Positions 1-7,831 of a stretch of DNA of 42,108 nt are shown here, piece by piece. Origin of the DNA: Desulfobulbaceae bacterium (GTDB lineage Bacteria; Desulfobacterota; Desulfobulbia; Desulfobulbales; Desulfocapsaceae). The number at the start of each line of letters is the position of its first letter. The stretch's first letter is position 1. The notes below the pieces were generated by a model, which searched no databases, had not been told where the DNA came from, and worked only from the letters and a program-made list of their open reading frames with translations. Location: assembly GCA_024640625.1 (NCBI GenBank), contig JAHEER010000026.1, forward strand, positions 1-42,108, read 5' to 3'. The translations under genes and the position numbers were made by a program.

Positions 1-105
1 CTGATCCGCACCTGAGTAATAATTACCCACCTGATCCACCGGCCTGGGCTGACTCAGCTTCTTCTCTCAACGTGATAACGCCTCGGAAACAAACGCTTTG
101 TAAAG

Positions 106-127
106 AAAATAATTAAATAATTATTTT
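106..127. promoter_or_regulatory. AT-rich perfect palindrome upstream of the DUF4405 gene
   Basis: Arms AAAATAATTA (106-115) and TAATTATTTT (118-127) are perfectly complementary around AA. It lies 76 bases upstream of the ATG at 203. It could be an operator or the end of an upstream transcription unit; an AT-rich palindrome of this size can also arise by chance. The first 202 bases hold no other gene. Confidence 0.3.
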
Positions 128-202
128 GCCGACTGACTGGCACGCATATTGGATTTGTGGAAAGGAAATCCATTTTCCATAAATTACAACAGAGGACTTC
201 CC

Positions 203-1054
203 ATGAACATCAGAAAAATTACTTCAATGACCATGCTTCTGTCGCTGATAGTGCTCATCTTGAACTCCATCATCCTCTACGTCGTGCCCGAAGGTCGGGT
301 TGCCTACTGGGCAGACTGGAAGTTCTTTGGACTTACCAAGGGAGACTGGAGCGCCCAGCACACCACGGTCGGCTTTCTCTTTCTCTTTGCCGGGCTGCTG
401 CATATCTACTACAACTGGAAGCCCATAGTCGCCTATATGAAAAACAGGGCCCGCCAAGTGAAGATATTCACCGGTTCTTTCAATATCGCACTCGTGCTGA
501 CCGCCATCTTTGTGATCGGAACGTATTACAACATTCCGCCGATGAGCACCATCCTCGCCTTCTCGGAATCAGTCAAAGATAACGCTTCAGAAACCTACGG
601 GGAGCCTCCCTACGGCCATGCCGAGTCATCGTCGCTGCAGATGTTTGCCAAGCGGGAAAATCTTGACCTGGAAAAAAGTGTCGAGCTTCTCAAGAATGCG
701 GGAATAACGGTCACCGGACCCCAAGACACCCTGAAAGTAATTGCCCAGATAAATAATCGATCGCCGCAACAGATCTACGAAATCATACAACCGGCTAAAT
801 TAGCTGCCGAACCTGGTCCCCAAACTGCCGCTGTAAGATTTCCCGATGCTCCCGAATCAGGCTGGGGGAAGAAGAAGCTGTCGGAGGCGTGCGCTGAGTA
901 CGGCCTTAATTTGAGCCGAACTCTGCAGGGACTCAGCGACAGAGGAGTAGTGGCAGAGGCGGAGATGAATATAAAAGAAATTGCCGCCGCAAACGATATG
1001 GATCCGATGGGGATTTTTGAAGCCCTGCATGACATTGCCACCTCAAACTGCTAA
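203..1054 (+). CDS. DUF4405 cytochrome-b-like membrane protein with tandem C-terminal repeats
   Basis: This 283-residue membrane protein resembles DUF4405 proteins, which are short cytochrome-b-like modules. Three hydrophobic helices are visible at about residues 9-28, 54-70 and 88-110. His53 and His67 flank the second helix and are candidate haem ligands. After about residue 125 the protein is soluble and contains two related copies of a roughly 55-residue unit (about 140-200 and 222-278), each with a Leu-rich helix, a turn around a hydrophobic-Gly/Val pair, and an ending of the type IAxxNxxxPxxI. The start was set at ATG 203 because the hydrophobic N-terminus begins there and an AGAGGA-type site sits just upstream; an in-frame start at 149 would add 18 poorly hydrophobic residues. 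Two small genes follow. A role in membrane redox chemistry is inferred from the fold only. Confidence 0.75.
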   Translation: MNIRKITSMTMLLSLIVLILNSIILYVVPEGRVAYWADWKFFGLTKGDWSAQHTTVGFLFLFAGLLHIYYNWKPIVAYMKNRARQVKIFTGSFNIALVLTAIFVIGTYYNIPPMSTILAFSESVKDNASETYGEPPYGHAESSSLQMFAKRENLDLEKSVELLKNAGITVTGPQDTLKVIAQINNRSPQQIYEIIQPAKLAAEPGPQTAAVRFPDAPESGWGKKKLSEACAEYGLNLSRTLQGLSDRGVVAEAEMNIKEIAAANDMDPMGIFEALHDIATSNC

Positions 1055-1082
1055 AGGGCTTGTATTGCACAGGAGAGCAATT

Positions 1083-1370
1083 ATGAACCGCTACCTGATA
1101 AAATCCATGGTTTCCTCAACTCTTTTTCTGCTTCTTTTGCCAGCCATCGGACTGTCTGCCGATTATCAATCGCTGACCACAGAAGAACTGAGCGAACTCA
1201 GAGGAACGATGTACGATGCTTCTCAAGAGGAACGCGATGCCTTTCGCACCGAGTGGAAAAATCGCCTCGCTCGGACACGCAATGGTGATTCATTTCTCTT
1301 TTCTGAAAATGGTAGTTTTCAGTTTTTTGGGGCTAGAGGACCTAATAGTGATCTGACAAGACAAGACTAA
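1083..1370 (+). CDS. Small exported protein, DUF1104-like
   Basis: A 95-residue protein with a clear signal peptide (Lys at residue 7, hydrophobic core about 9-22, Ala-Asp near 24-25). The mature part contains LTTEELSELRGTM followed by a charged helix with EERDAFRTEW, a pattern I associate with small periplasmic DUF1104-like proteins; that family call is tentative. ATG 1083 was chosen over an upstream in-frame start at 981 because it begins the signal peptide and has AGGAGAG 8-9 bases before it, while 981 overlaps the previous gene. It lies 28 bases after the DUF4405 gene and is probably co-transcribed with it, so it may be a periplasmic partner. Function unknown. Confidence 0.7.
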   Translation: MNRYLIKSMVSSTLFLLLLPAIGLSADYQSLTTEELSELRGTMYDASQEERDAFRTEWKNRLARTRNGDSFLFSENGSFQFFGARGPNSDLTRQD

Positions 1371-1420
1371 GGGACAAAATTGGTCAAATAATAATCCTTG
1401 GTGTCTGTTATGATGCCCAG

Positions 1421-1639
1421 ATGGAATTGGTTCGAGATATATGGATGGTAACGCTCGGAGTGCTGTTTTCGGCTCTAATTGTTATCGCAGCCTATTACAG
1501 AAAGGATTTAGAGAACCATCCGGAGATGGGAATGGTGTTCATGATCCTCGGCTTTATCTCCACCATCGTCTTCTTCGGGGGGATTTTTGTCTATATCGGC
1601 GCTGCTTTGGTCCGCAGTATTCTGGGAATATTCGGTTAA
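1421..1639 (+). CDS. Small two-helix membrane protein, hypothetical
   Basis: A 72-residue protein with two predicted membrane helices (about residues 9-24 and 36-62) separated by a short charged loop (RKDLENHPE). I do not recognise a family. It lies 50 bases downstream of the small exported protein on the same strand. No strong ribosome binding site precedes the ATG at 1421; an internal ATG at 1445 is an alternative start. Its stop overlaps the stop of the convergent GNAT gene by four bases. The clean hydrophobic pattern supports a real gene, but function cannot be assigned. Confidence 0.55.
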   Translation: MELVRDIWMVTLGVLFSALIVIAAYYRKDLENHPEMGMVFMILGFISTIVFFGGIFVYIGAALVRSILGIFG

Positions 1640-2163
1640 TTGTTGCGTCGCAGCGAGCCTGAAGCAAAGGAGGCGTCAGCAGTCTCAGTTTTGTATATTT
1701 TCATTCCTCTGGATAAATAATTCTGCAGCGCACTCGGGTGATCCAAAGAACAGGTGTGAACCCACACTCTTTCAACATTCTCCCAATTCCAGGCCGCCTT
1801 GATCGCTTCTGTCAGCAGGTAGCCCCCGTGGCCCTTGCCTATAAACGGTTCTGCCAGGCCGAAATAAATAATCTCCACCTCGTCACTTTCTCTTAGCAGT
1901 TCAAAGTAGCCGGCTATGGAGCCTCCGGAATAGGCTACAAAGGTTCGCAGGGAATCTTGTTCGACATAGTCTTGCCAGTGCCGGTCGTTCCATGAGAGTT
2001 TGTCAGTCCACAGCCATTTCTCCCCGATAAAACGATAGAGAAATTTATTAAATTCAAACTGCTTTGTTGAACATTCTGAGACGACTATACCTTTAGGATT
2101 ATCTTTACTTTTCAATGAAGCAGGTGATGACATCTCTAAATAGTAGGTTGTTACTTCTGCCAT
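1636..2163 (-). CDS. GNAT-family N-acetyltransferase
   Basis: A 175-residue GCN5-related N-acetyltransferase, which would move an acetyl group from acetyl-CoA to an unknown amine. The acetyl-CoA pyrophosphate loop is visible as GKGHGGYLL near residue 115, preceded by the beta-strand IIYFGLAEPF. The C-terminal part has the usual hydrophobic-W-V-H-T strand and HPSALQNYLSRGM, the family's HPxAxxxYxxxGF-like end. The ATG at 2163 has a GAGGGG ribosome binding site about 9 bases upstream on the minus strand. It is a single gene, divergent from the DUF6599 gene and convergent with the small membrane protein. The substrate is not predictable. Confidence 0.85.
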   Translation of the reverse strand: MAEVTTYYLEMSSPASLKSKDNPKGIVVSECSTKQFEFNKFLYRFIGEKWLWTDKLSWNDRHWQDYVEQDSLRTFVAYSGGSIAGYFELLRESDEVEIIYFGLAEPFIGKGHGGYLLTEAIKAAWNWENVERVWVHTCSLDHPSALQNYLSRGMKIYKTETADASFASGSLRRNN

Positions 2164-2216
2164 TGGTGAATTCCCCTCACGCCTGTCGTATTTGGATCAA
2201 CATCTTTGTCTGCAAA

Positions 2217-2275
2217 AACAGGTGGGCCTTGATCAGCACTAACTTTACCACCTGTTGGAAATGATTAACAAGGCC
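2217..2275. repeat. Two interleaved inverted repeats in the divergent intergenic region
   Basis: AACAGGTGG (2217-2225) pairs with CCACCTGTT (2248-2256), and GGCCTTG (2225-2231) pairs with CAAGGCC (2269-2275). The two pairs interleave, so only one hairpin or a pseudoknot could form. They sit between the GNAT gene and the DUF6599 gene; the 325-base gap holds no convincing gene. Regulatory function is possible but unproven. Confidence 0.4.
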
Positions 2276-2349
2276 GTAGTTCTGGGCCGGGCGTTGTACA
2301 AATGAACCGGCAATCGCAATCTTTCTAGACCATTGTAAACGTGGTCCTC

Positions 2350-2365
2350 TGGCACCCGAGTAGCG
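2350..2365 (+). promoter_or_regulatory. Possible sigma54 (-24/-12) promoter
   Basis: TGGCACCCGAGTAGC has GG (2351-2352), ten bases, then GC (2363-2364), and matches the TGGCAC half well, but TAGC replaces TTGC. It would lie about 125 bases upstream of the DUF6599 gene. Tentative. Confidence 0.25.
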
Positions 2366-2488
2366 GAGGTGTCAGGGGCACACAACCGAAAAGAGGCCAG
2401 GCTGACAAGAAAAAGCTTAGCACAGTTGGAGCCCACTCGTTATACTTTCAGGCAATAAAGGACCGATAACTCAGCCGCAGATCTGCCC

Positions 2489-3301
2489 ATGAAGATTCTT
2501 GTTACAGCCATTCTATGTGCCCTGTTGGCGGTACCTTGCACAGGATACCCCAACCCTGTCGATAGCTTCCCGGAGTCAATTGGAACCGATCCGGCTCTGA
2601 CCATAACCGGCGAGGTGAAGGCGTGGTCCCCGGATAACATGTTCGAGCATGTAAATGGAGAGGCGGAGCTCCTGATCCGCTACGGAGCTCTGAGCCTCAG
2701 CTTTGTCTCCTATGAAAATGGCAGTGGAGACTATGTTTCTGTGGATATTCTCGATCTGGGCGAACCAATCAACGCCTACGGACTCTTCCGATTGTACTCA
2801 GGGTGCGATGGTGAAGAACTGACAATCCACGGCGCCACGGTCCTTGCAGACGAATACACCCAGTATGCACTGTGGGGGCAGTACTTTTTGAGAATCAACC
2901 TTGATATCAGCGACAACACGAACAACGGCAGTGCCCTTGTGGCAGATTTTCTGAAACATTTTTCAGAGCACGTACCTGAACGCTCCCCTTTGCCCTCCAC
3001 TCTGGAAATTTTGCAATTGAACGCCAGGAACCCATGTGAGGTAAATTATCATCCTGAACACATAGATTATGATCTGGAAACGGGGCCCGGATATTCGTGG
3101 GTCGGCAAGGATGGCAATTCTTACTCAGCTGTTGTTCTGGAGTCTGAAGAAAGAGCTGAGCTCCGCTATAGAGCCTTAAAGGAAAAAGGTGTCGCGCACT
3201 TACTGCTCTGGAAAAATGGGGTGATCTGGAACACCGCCGATGATGGTAAGCCCACCGACGGCATGAAGAAGACCATCAGACAAATCGTTGAGAATTTGTG
3301 A
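2489..3301 (+). CDS. DUF6599 family secreted protein
   Basis: A 270-residue protein with an N-terminal signal peptide (hydrophobic core about residues 4-16, cleavage near 20). The mature part carries the pattern NMFEHVNGEAELLIRYG and then a region beginning ISVxIxDxG-like (VSVDILDLGEPINAYGLF), which I recognise as the DUF6599 family of bacterial exported proteins. No catalytic residues are known. It ends 62 bases before a Tat-exported aldo/keto reductase on the same strand, so both may act in the cell envelope. The family call rests on the motif; the function is unknown. Confidence 0.7.
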   Translation: MKILVTAILCALLAVPCTGYPNPVDSFPESIGTDPALTITGEVKAWSPDNMFEHVNGEAELLIRYGALSLSFVSYENGSGDYVSVDILDLGEPINAYGLFRLYSGCDGEELTIHGATVLADEYTQYALWGQYFLRINLDISDNTNNGSALVADFLKHFSEHVPERSPLPSTLEILQLNARNPCEVNYHPEHIDYDLETGPGYSWVGKDGNSYSAVVLESEERAELRYRALKEKGVAHLLLWKNGVIWNTADDGKPTDGMKKTIRQIVENL

Positions 3302-3363
3302 GGCGATGATGTATCACCGCCGCACACGCTCAAGTCGATTCCCTCGATCATACAGGAGTTCCC

Positions 3364-4470
3364 ATGCTGCTCAAAAGGCGTGATCTGTTAAAAGGAACAT
3401 GTGCTTCGCTGGTCTACTCTCTTTTTCCTCATCGCACCCGGGCCGGTCAGTCGGACCTGCTGCCTAAGAGGATACTTGGCCGAACCGGGGTGGAGGTAGC
3501 GGTACTCGGCTATGGTGCCATGCAGGTATCCGACCCCGCTATTATACGGCACGGCCTGGAGCTGGGAATTAATTACATCGATACAGCGGACTGCTATATG
3601 GGCGGCCGCAATGAAAAAGTGGTGGGCAAAGCGGTGGCCGGAATTCGCGACCGGGTCGTTATCGCGACCAAGGTTCACATCGCCAAAGAGTCCAGAATGA
3701 GGAGATCGGTTGATCGAAGTCTCGCCTCACTCGGAGTTCAGCGTATCGATCTCATGCAGCTTCATAATCTGAGATCCAGGGAGCAGGTGGTCCGAAAAGA
3801 CGTCCAGGACGTTTTGACCAAGATGAAACAGGAGGGCAAGCTCAGGTTTACTGCGGTCACGACTCACAGCAATCAGACTGAGGTACTTGAAGCCGTGGTG
3901 GAGGATGGCTTTTACGATGCGGTGCTGGTTGCCGTTAATTTCAGATCTCCCAAGAAACTTTTCGACACCATAGAGAAAGCTGCTGCTGCGGGCGTCGGAA
4001 TTATCGCCATGAAAACGCAAAACGGCGGGTTCAAAGACAAAGATGCCCCGGAACTTACCCCGCACCAGGCCTCCTTGCGATATGTCATCAATAAGCCAGG
4101 CGTTCACGTGGCTGTTCCCGGCATGCTCAGTAAGAAAATGATCGCTGAAAATCTTGAGGCAGCGAGCCGTAAAATAGACCTCGCCGATGTGGTGAGACTT
4201 GAAAATTTCCGCAAAGATCTGGTCGGCAGGGCCTGCTCGTTCTGTTCAAGCTGTATAGATCAGTGCCGTTACGGGGTGGGGGGGCTGGATGTGGCGAGAA
4301 CCAGGATGTACGTGGAGGGCTATGACGACAGGGACCTGGCGCTCAGCAACGGCCGGGCTGTACTATCAAATATACGGCTTTGCGCCACTTGTGAAGGGTG
4401 CACCGTGCGTTGTAATCAAGGCATCGACATACAGGTTTCGGCGCAACAGGTGTATCGATTTATCTCTTAA
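3364..4470 (+). CDS. Tat-exported aldo/keto reductase with two C-terminal 4Fe-4S motifs
   Basis: A 368-residue aldo/keto reductase-fold protein. The N-terminus carries a twin-arginine-like signal (KRRDLLKG then a hydrophobic stretch), so the enzyme probably works in the periplasm or at the membrane. The AKR signature residues are present: Asp and Tyr in IDTADCYMGG, Lys in VIATKV and His in LMQLHNL. After about residue 275 the protein adds two ferredoxin-like motifs, CSFCSSCIDQC and CATCEGCTVRC, each Cx2Cx2Cx3C, consistent with two 4Fe-4S clusters. AKR proteins with such tails are known; their substrates mostly are not. Since NAD(P)H is scarce outside the cytoplasm, electrons may pass through the clusters instead; this is inference. 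It lies 62 bases after the DUF6599 gene. Confidence 0.85.
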   Translation: MLLKRRDLLKGTCASLVYSLFPHRTRAGQSDLLPKRILGRTGVEVAVLGYGAMQVSDPAIIRHGLELGINYIDTADCYMGGRNEKVVGKAVAGIRDRVVIATKVHIAKESRMRRSVDRSLASLGVQRIDLMQLHNLRSREQVVRKDVQDVLTKMKQEGKLRFTAVTTHSNQTEVLEAVVEDGFYDAVLVAVNFRSPKKLFDTIEKAAAAGVGIIAMKTQNGGFKDKDAPELTPHQASLRYVINKPGVHVAVPGMLSKKMIAENLEAASRKIDLADVVRLENFRKDLVGRACSFCSSCIDQCRYGVGGLDVARTRMYVEGYDDRDLALSNGRAVLSNIRLCATCEGCTVRCNQGIDIQVSAQQVYRFIS

Positions 4471-4793
4471 ATCTATTCCGAATTTTCTCCCACAGGCTCA
4501 CATGAAGCAGCCTCGAGCAGGCTTTCGAGCATAACCAGTGGATCGGCTTGACTGCCGGTCCAAGAAGAGTGCGCGTCCTCAATTATTGATAATAAACACC
4601 GCCCATTTTCTGCCGGTATGCAGATTATGGAGATCCTGGCCTTTTAATTTATGAAAAGAATATTATCATGGGCAGGCTTGTCGGCATGATGTCTCTGGCG
4701 GGGCGTAGTGCACGTCGGTCCCCGACGAGCTGTTCTGGGCCGGATACCTGAGTTGCGTTAATAACCACATGGAATAATAACTAAAAGCTGTAG
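4471..4793. other. Non-coding gap, no convincing gene
   Basis: These 323 bases between the aldo/keto reductase and the ABC-F gene hold no open frame I can defend. One short hairpin, CGTCGG (4713-4718) with CCGACG (4722-4727), is visible without a T-tract. No promoter with both boxes was identified. Confidence 0.5.
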
Positions 4794-6770
4794 ATGCTCT
4801 CGATTAATCATCTCGATATCCGTTACGGTGAAAAGCATCTGTTCAAAGATGTTTCCGTCGTCGTTCACTCCGGCGACCGGGTCGGCCTGGTGGGGGTCAA
4901 CGGCACGGGCAAATCGACCCTGATGAAAATTATGGCCGAGGAGGTTGCTGCCGATGACGGTGTGGTGAGCAGGGCGAAGCTCTTCTCCGTCGCCTATCTT
5001 CCCCAGGAACCGGCCCTGATCAGTTCCGGACGAACCCTCTACGAGGAAGCGGTTCAGGCCTTTGCCGAGCTGTTGAAACTGCAGCAGGAGGCCGATCGGC
5101 TGAATGAAAGCCTGAGCAGCAGCGCCACGCAGGATGAACAGTTCGAAGACCTTCTGGAACGCCAGGGCCGCATTCAGCAGATGCTGGACAGCAGCGACAT
5201 ATACACGATCAGGACCCAGACGGAGAAGGTTCTCTTCGGGCTCGGGTTCAGCACGAACGATCTGCAGAAACCGGTTTCCTCTTTTTCCGGAGGCTGGATC
5301 ATGCGCCTGTTGCTGGCTAAGATGCTTCTCCAATCGCCGTCGCTGCTCTTGCTGGATGAACCGACCAACCATCTCGATCTTGACTCTCTTACCTGGCTCG
5401 AGTCATTTCTGCAGACCTACCACGGCGCCCTGGTGATCATCTCCCATGACCGCACCTTTCTGGATAGAACAACGACTCAGACATGGGAACTCAGTCTCGG
5501 CCGCCTGACCGCCTATAAAGGGAACTACTCGAACTATATCGAGGACAAAGAGGAGCGGCGGAGGATCGAGAAAGCGTCCTACGACAACCAGCAGGCCCAG
5601 ATCCGACAGACCATGCGCTTTGTCGAACGGTTCCGGGCGAAATCCACCAAGGCCCGACAGGTCCAGTCAAAACTCAAGCAGCTCGACCGCCTTGAACTGG
5701 TCGAACTGGCCGAGGAGGAGCACTCCATACACTTTTCTTTTCCGCCCGCACCCCACTCAGGGCGGGACGTCCTGATGGTCGAGTCGATTGCCAAAAGCTA
5801 CGACGATTCCCAGGTCTTCGATCAGGTTGATCTCCACCTGCAGCGGGGAGACAAGGTGGCGATGGTTGGGGTCAACGGGGCCGGCAAATCAACCCTGCTC
5901 AAAATTCTGGCCGGCCAGCTGCGCTACGACAGTGGCTCCATACGGGTAGGCAGCGGTGTCCAGCTGACCTATTTTGGCCAGCATCAGGCCCAGGAACTGG
6001 CCCCCGATTTTACCGTGCTCGAGAGCCTCTCCCACGTGGCCGGGGACATGACCATGACCCGAATGAGATCATTACTCGGCGCCTTTCTTTTCAGGGGCGA
6101 GGATGTGGACAAAAAGGTAGCGGTCCTGTCCGGCGGCGAGAAAAGCAGGCTGGCGCTGGCCCGGATGATTGCCGTGCCGGCCAACTGCATGCTGCTCGAC
6201 GAACCGACCAACCACCTCGATATGCTCTCCCAGGAAGTGCTTCAGGAAGCGATGCGCCAATACGACGGAACCATCGTTGTGGTTTCCCATAACCGCTACT
6301 TCGTCGATTGTTTTGTAAACAAAGTGCTGGAGATTAAAGATGGTAAGGCGACCCTGTTCGACGGTACGGTCGCCGAATATGTTGATCGCCAGCAACGGCT
6401 GGCCCAAAGGGAAGCGGCCACGGTCAACAGCGCGGCGGAGTCGGAGAAGAATAACAAAACTGGTCAGGCGAGCAGAAAAGAGAGACGTCGCCAGGAGGCG
6501 CTGAAGCGGGAAAGGCGCCGGCAGCTGGCCGGACCGTGGCTGAAAAAACTGGCCGAGACGGAGAAGAAAGTGGAAAAATTCGAGCTGCTCAAGGAGGAGC
6601 TCGAGGCCAAACTCGCCGATCCTGAACTCTACCAGGACAGCGCCGGTTGGTCGGAGGTAAACGAACGCTACAACGACTGCACCCGCAGGCTTGATCGGTG
6701 GATGAAGCGCTGGGAGGAGGCCCAGATAAAAATGGATGAGATCGACAGCGGAGAGCGTGGCGAACTGTGA
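4794..6770 (+). CDS. ABC-F family ATP-binding protein
   Basis: A 658-residue soluble protein with two ABC ATPase domains and no membrane segments, which is the ABC-F arrangement; members act on the ribosome. Domain 1 has Walker A GVNGTGKST (residues 34-42), signature FSGGW and Walker B LLLLDEPTNHLD. Domain 2 has GVNGAGKST, LSGGEKSRLALAR and MLLDEPTNHLD. The linker between them is the charged interdomain helix pair (Arg-rich, around residues 250-300), and the last about 130 residues are a charged coiled coil as in Uup/YheS-type proteins. ATG 4794 has no strong ribosome binding site. It is preceded by a 323-base gap and followed by the rubredoxin-like gene 118 bases on, so it is likely its own unit. 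The ABC-F subclass is not certain. Confidence 0.92.
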   Translation: MLSINHLDIRYGEKHLFKDVSVVVHSGDRVGLVGVNGTGKSTLMKIMAEEVAADDGVVSRAKLFSVAYLPQEPALISSGRTLYEEAVQAFAELLKLQQEADRLNESLSSSATQDEQFEDLLERQGRIQQMLDSSDIYTIRTQTEKVLFGLGFSTNDLQKPVSSFSGGWIMRLLLAKMLLQSPSLLLLDEPTNHLDLDSLTWLESFLQTYHGALVIISHDRTFLDRTTTQTWELSLGRLTAYKGNYSNYIEDKEERRRIEKASYDNQQAQIRQTMRFVERFRAKSTKARQVQSKLKQLDRLELVELAEEEHSIHFSFPPAPHSGRDVLMVESIAKSYDDSQVFDQVDLHLQRGDKVAMVGVNGAGKSTLLKILAGQLRYDSGSIRVGSGVQLTYFGQHQAQELAPDFTVLESLSHVAGDMTMTRMRSLLGAFLFRGEDVDKKVAVLSGGEKSRLALARMIAVPANCMLLDEPTNHLDMLSQEVLQEAMRQYDGTIVVVSHNRYFVDCFVNKVLEIKDGKATLFDGTVAEYVDRQQRLAQREAATVNSAAESEKNNKTGQASRKERRRQEALKRERRRQLAGPWLKKLAETEKKVEKFELLKEELEAKLADPELYQDSAGWSEVNERYNDCTRRLDRWMKRWEEAQIKMDEIDSGERGEL

Positions 6771-6888
6771 GCTCCGGGTATCAGGAAGCAAAAATTGACA
6801 TATGCACATCACTGGAGTAAAAATGAACCATCGTGGTGGCATTACAGCGTAATTTCAAATCTTGAGAATTATTGCGGAGGCTCGACGG

Positions 6889-7758
6889 ATGAAAAAATGG
6901 GAATGTACGATATGCGGCTATATCCATGAAGGCGATGCTCCGCCGGATGAGTGTCCATTATGCGGAGCCGGTCCGGAATATTTCAAGGAGGTCGTCGACA
7001 GCGCTGAGGAGGCACCAGCCGAAGCCGAGGCGCAGTCAGAGGCCCAGCCCGAGGAGCAAGCCGATACGGCAGCTGAAGTGCAGCCCGACTCAGCGCCTGA
7101 GCCGGCCGCAAAACCGGCCGCCCCGACATCTTCGACTGAGCTGAAAAAATGGGAATGCACTTTATGCGGCTATATCCACGAAGGGCCCGCACCACCTGAC
7201 TCTTGTCCGGTGTGCGGAGCCGGCCCCGAATACTTCAAAGAGATTGTCGAGAAGGAGGAGAAAACGCTCACCGAGGTCGTTCTGGAGCCTGAGACCGGTG
7301 CGGCAGGGAAGAAACCCGCCCCAAGCCTGTTCCGGAAAATGGTCATGAAGCATCATCTGCACCCCATCGCGGTGCATACCCCCAACGGCGTCCTGCCGCT
7401 CGCTCTTATCTTTCTGGCGATCGGCACCGTACTGGGGATCACCAGCTTCGAGCAGGCCGCTTTTTACAGTCTGGTTTTTGTGCTGATCAACATGCCTTTT
7501 GTGATTGTCACTGGATATATCGCCTGGCAGGAGCGCTACAAAGGGGCGAAAACCACAATATTCGGCGTTAAGATCGGTGGCACCATCGTTGTCTGTGCCA
7601 CGCTCGTGGCCATGGTGATCTGGCGTCTGGTGGAGCCTGGCGTGGCCGCGTCGCCGGGGCGCTGGACTTACCTGCTCATCTGCCTGGTCTGCGTTGCGGG
7701 AGCCGGAATTGCCGGTCATATGGGAGGCAAGCTGGTGTTTAGCAGCAGAAAGCCCTAG
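6889..7758 (+). CDS. Membrane protein with two N-terminal rubredoxin-like domains
   Basis: A 289-residue protein. Two near-identical short rubredoxin-like modules of the rubrerythrin type each hold four Cys for one iron: C6, C9, C22, C25 and C90, C93, C106, C109, with the shared core CGYIHEG-APPD-CP-CGAGPEYFKE. A linker of about 50 residues rich in Ala, Glu and Pro separates them. From about residue 155 the protein becomes a membrane domain with four predicted helices and the His-rich entry HHLHPIAVHTPNG, resembling DUF2231-like domains, where the His residues could bind haem. ATG 6889 is supported by GGAGG at 6876-6880; an upstream TTG at 6862 in frame is less likely. The rubredoxin part probably faces the cytoplasm and feeds electrons to the membrane. 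The gene shares a terminator with the convergent aminotransferase. Confidence 0.8.
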   Translation: MKKWECTICGYIHEGDAPPDECPLCGAGPEYFKEVVDSAEEAPAEAEAQSEAQPEEQADTAAEVQPDSAPEPAAKPAAPTSSTELKKWECTLCGYIHEGPAPPDSCPVCGAGPEYFKEIVEKEEKTLTEVVLEPETGAAGKKPAPSLFRKMVMKHHLHPIAVHTPNGVLPLALIFLAIGTVLGITSFEQAAFYSLVFVLINMPFVIVTGYIAWQERYKGAKTTIFGVKIGGTIVVCATLVAMVIWRLVEPGVAASPGRWTYLLICLVCVAGAGIAGHMGGKLVFSSRKP

Positions 7759-7785
7759 CCTGGCAAGACAAATCCAGCACCATCT

Positions 7786-7822
7786 AGGCCGACACTCTGA
7801 TCAGGGTGTCGGCCTATTCTTT
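7786..7822. terminator. Bidirectional intrinsic terminator between convergent genes
   Basis: AGGCCGACAC (7786-7795) pairs with GTGTCGGCCT (7806-7815), and the inner bases also pair apart from one G-T wobble, leaving a two-base loop. The plus-strand side is followed by ATTCTTT. It sits between the stops of the rubredoxin membrane protein gene (7758) and the minus-strand aminotransferase gene (7832) and probably ends both. Confidence 0.75.
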
Positions 7823-7831
7823 AAGCTTATA

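Noticed and set aside
138-152. Sigma54-like promoter TGGCACGCATATTGG upstream of the DUF4405 gene
   Set aside because: The -24 half is good, but the -12 element reads GG where GC is expected, so it was not listed as a promoter.
2245-2436. 63-codon frame on the minus strand
   Set aside because: No start context, Pro/Arg-rich product with no domain, in a repeat-bearing gap.
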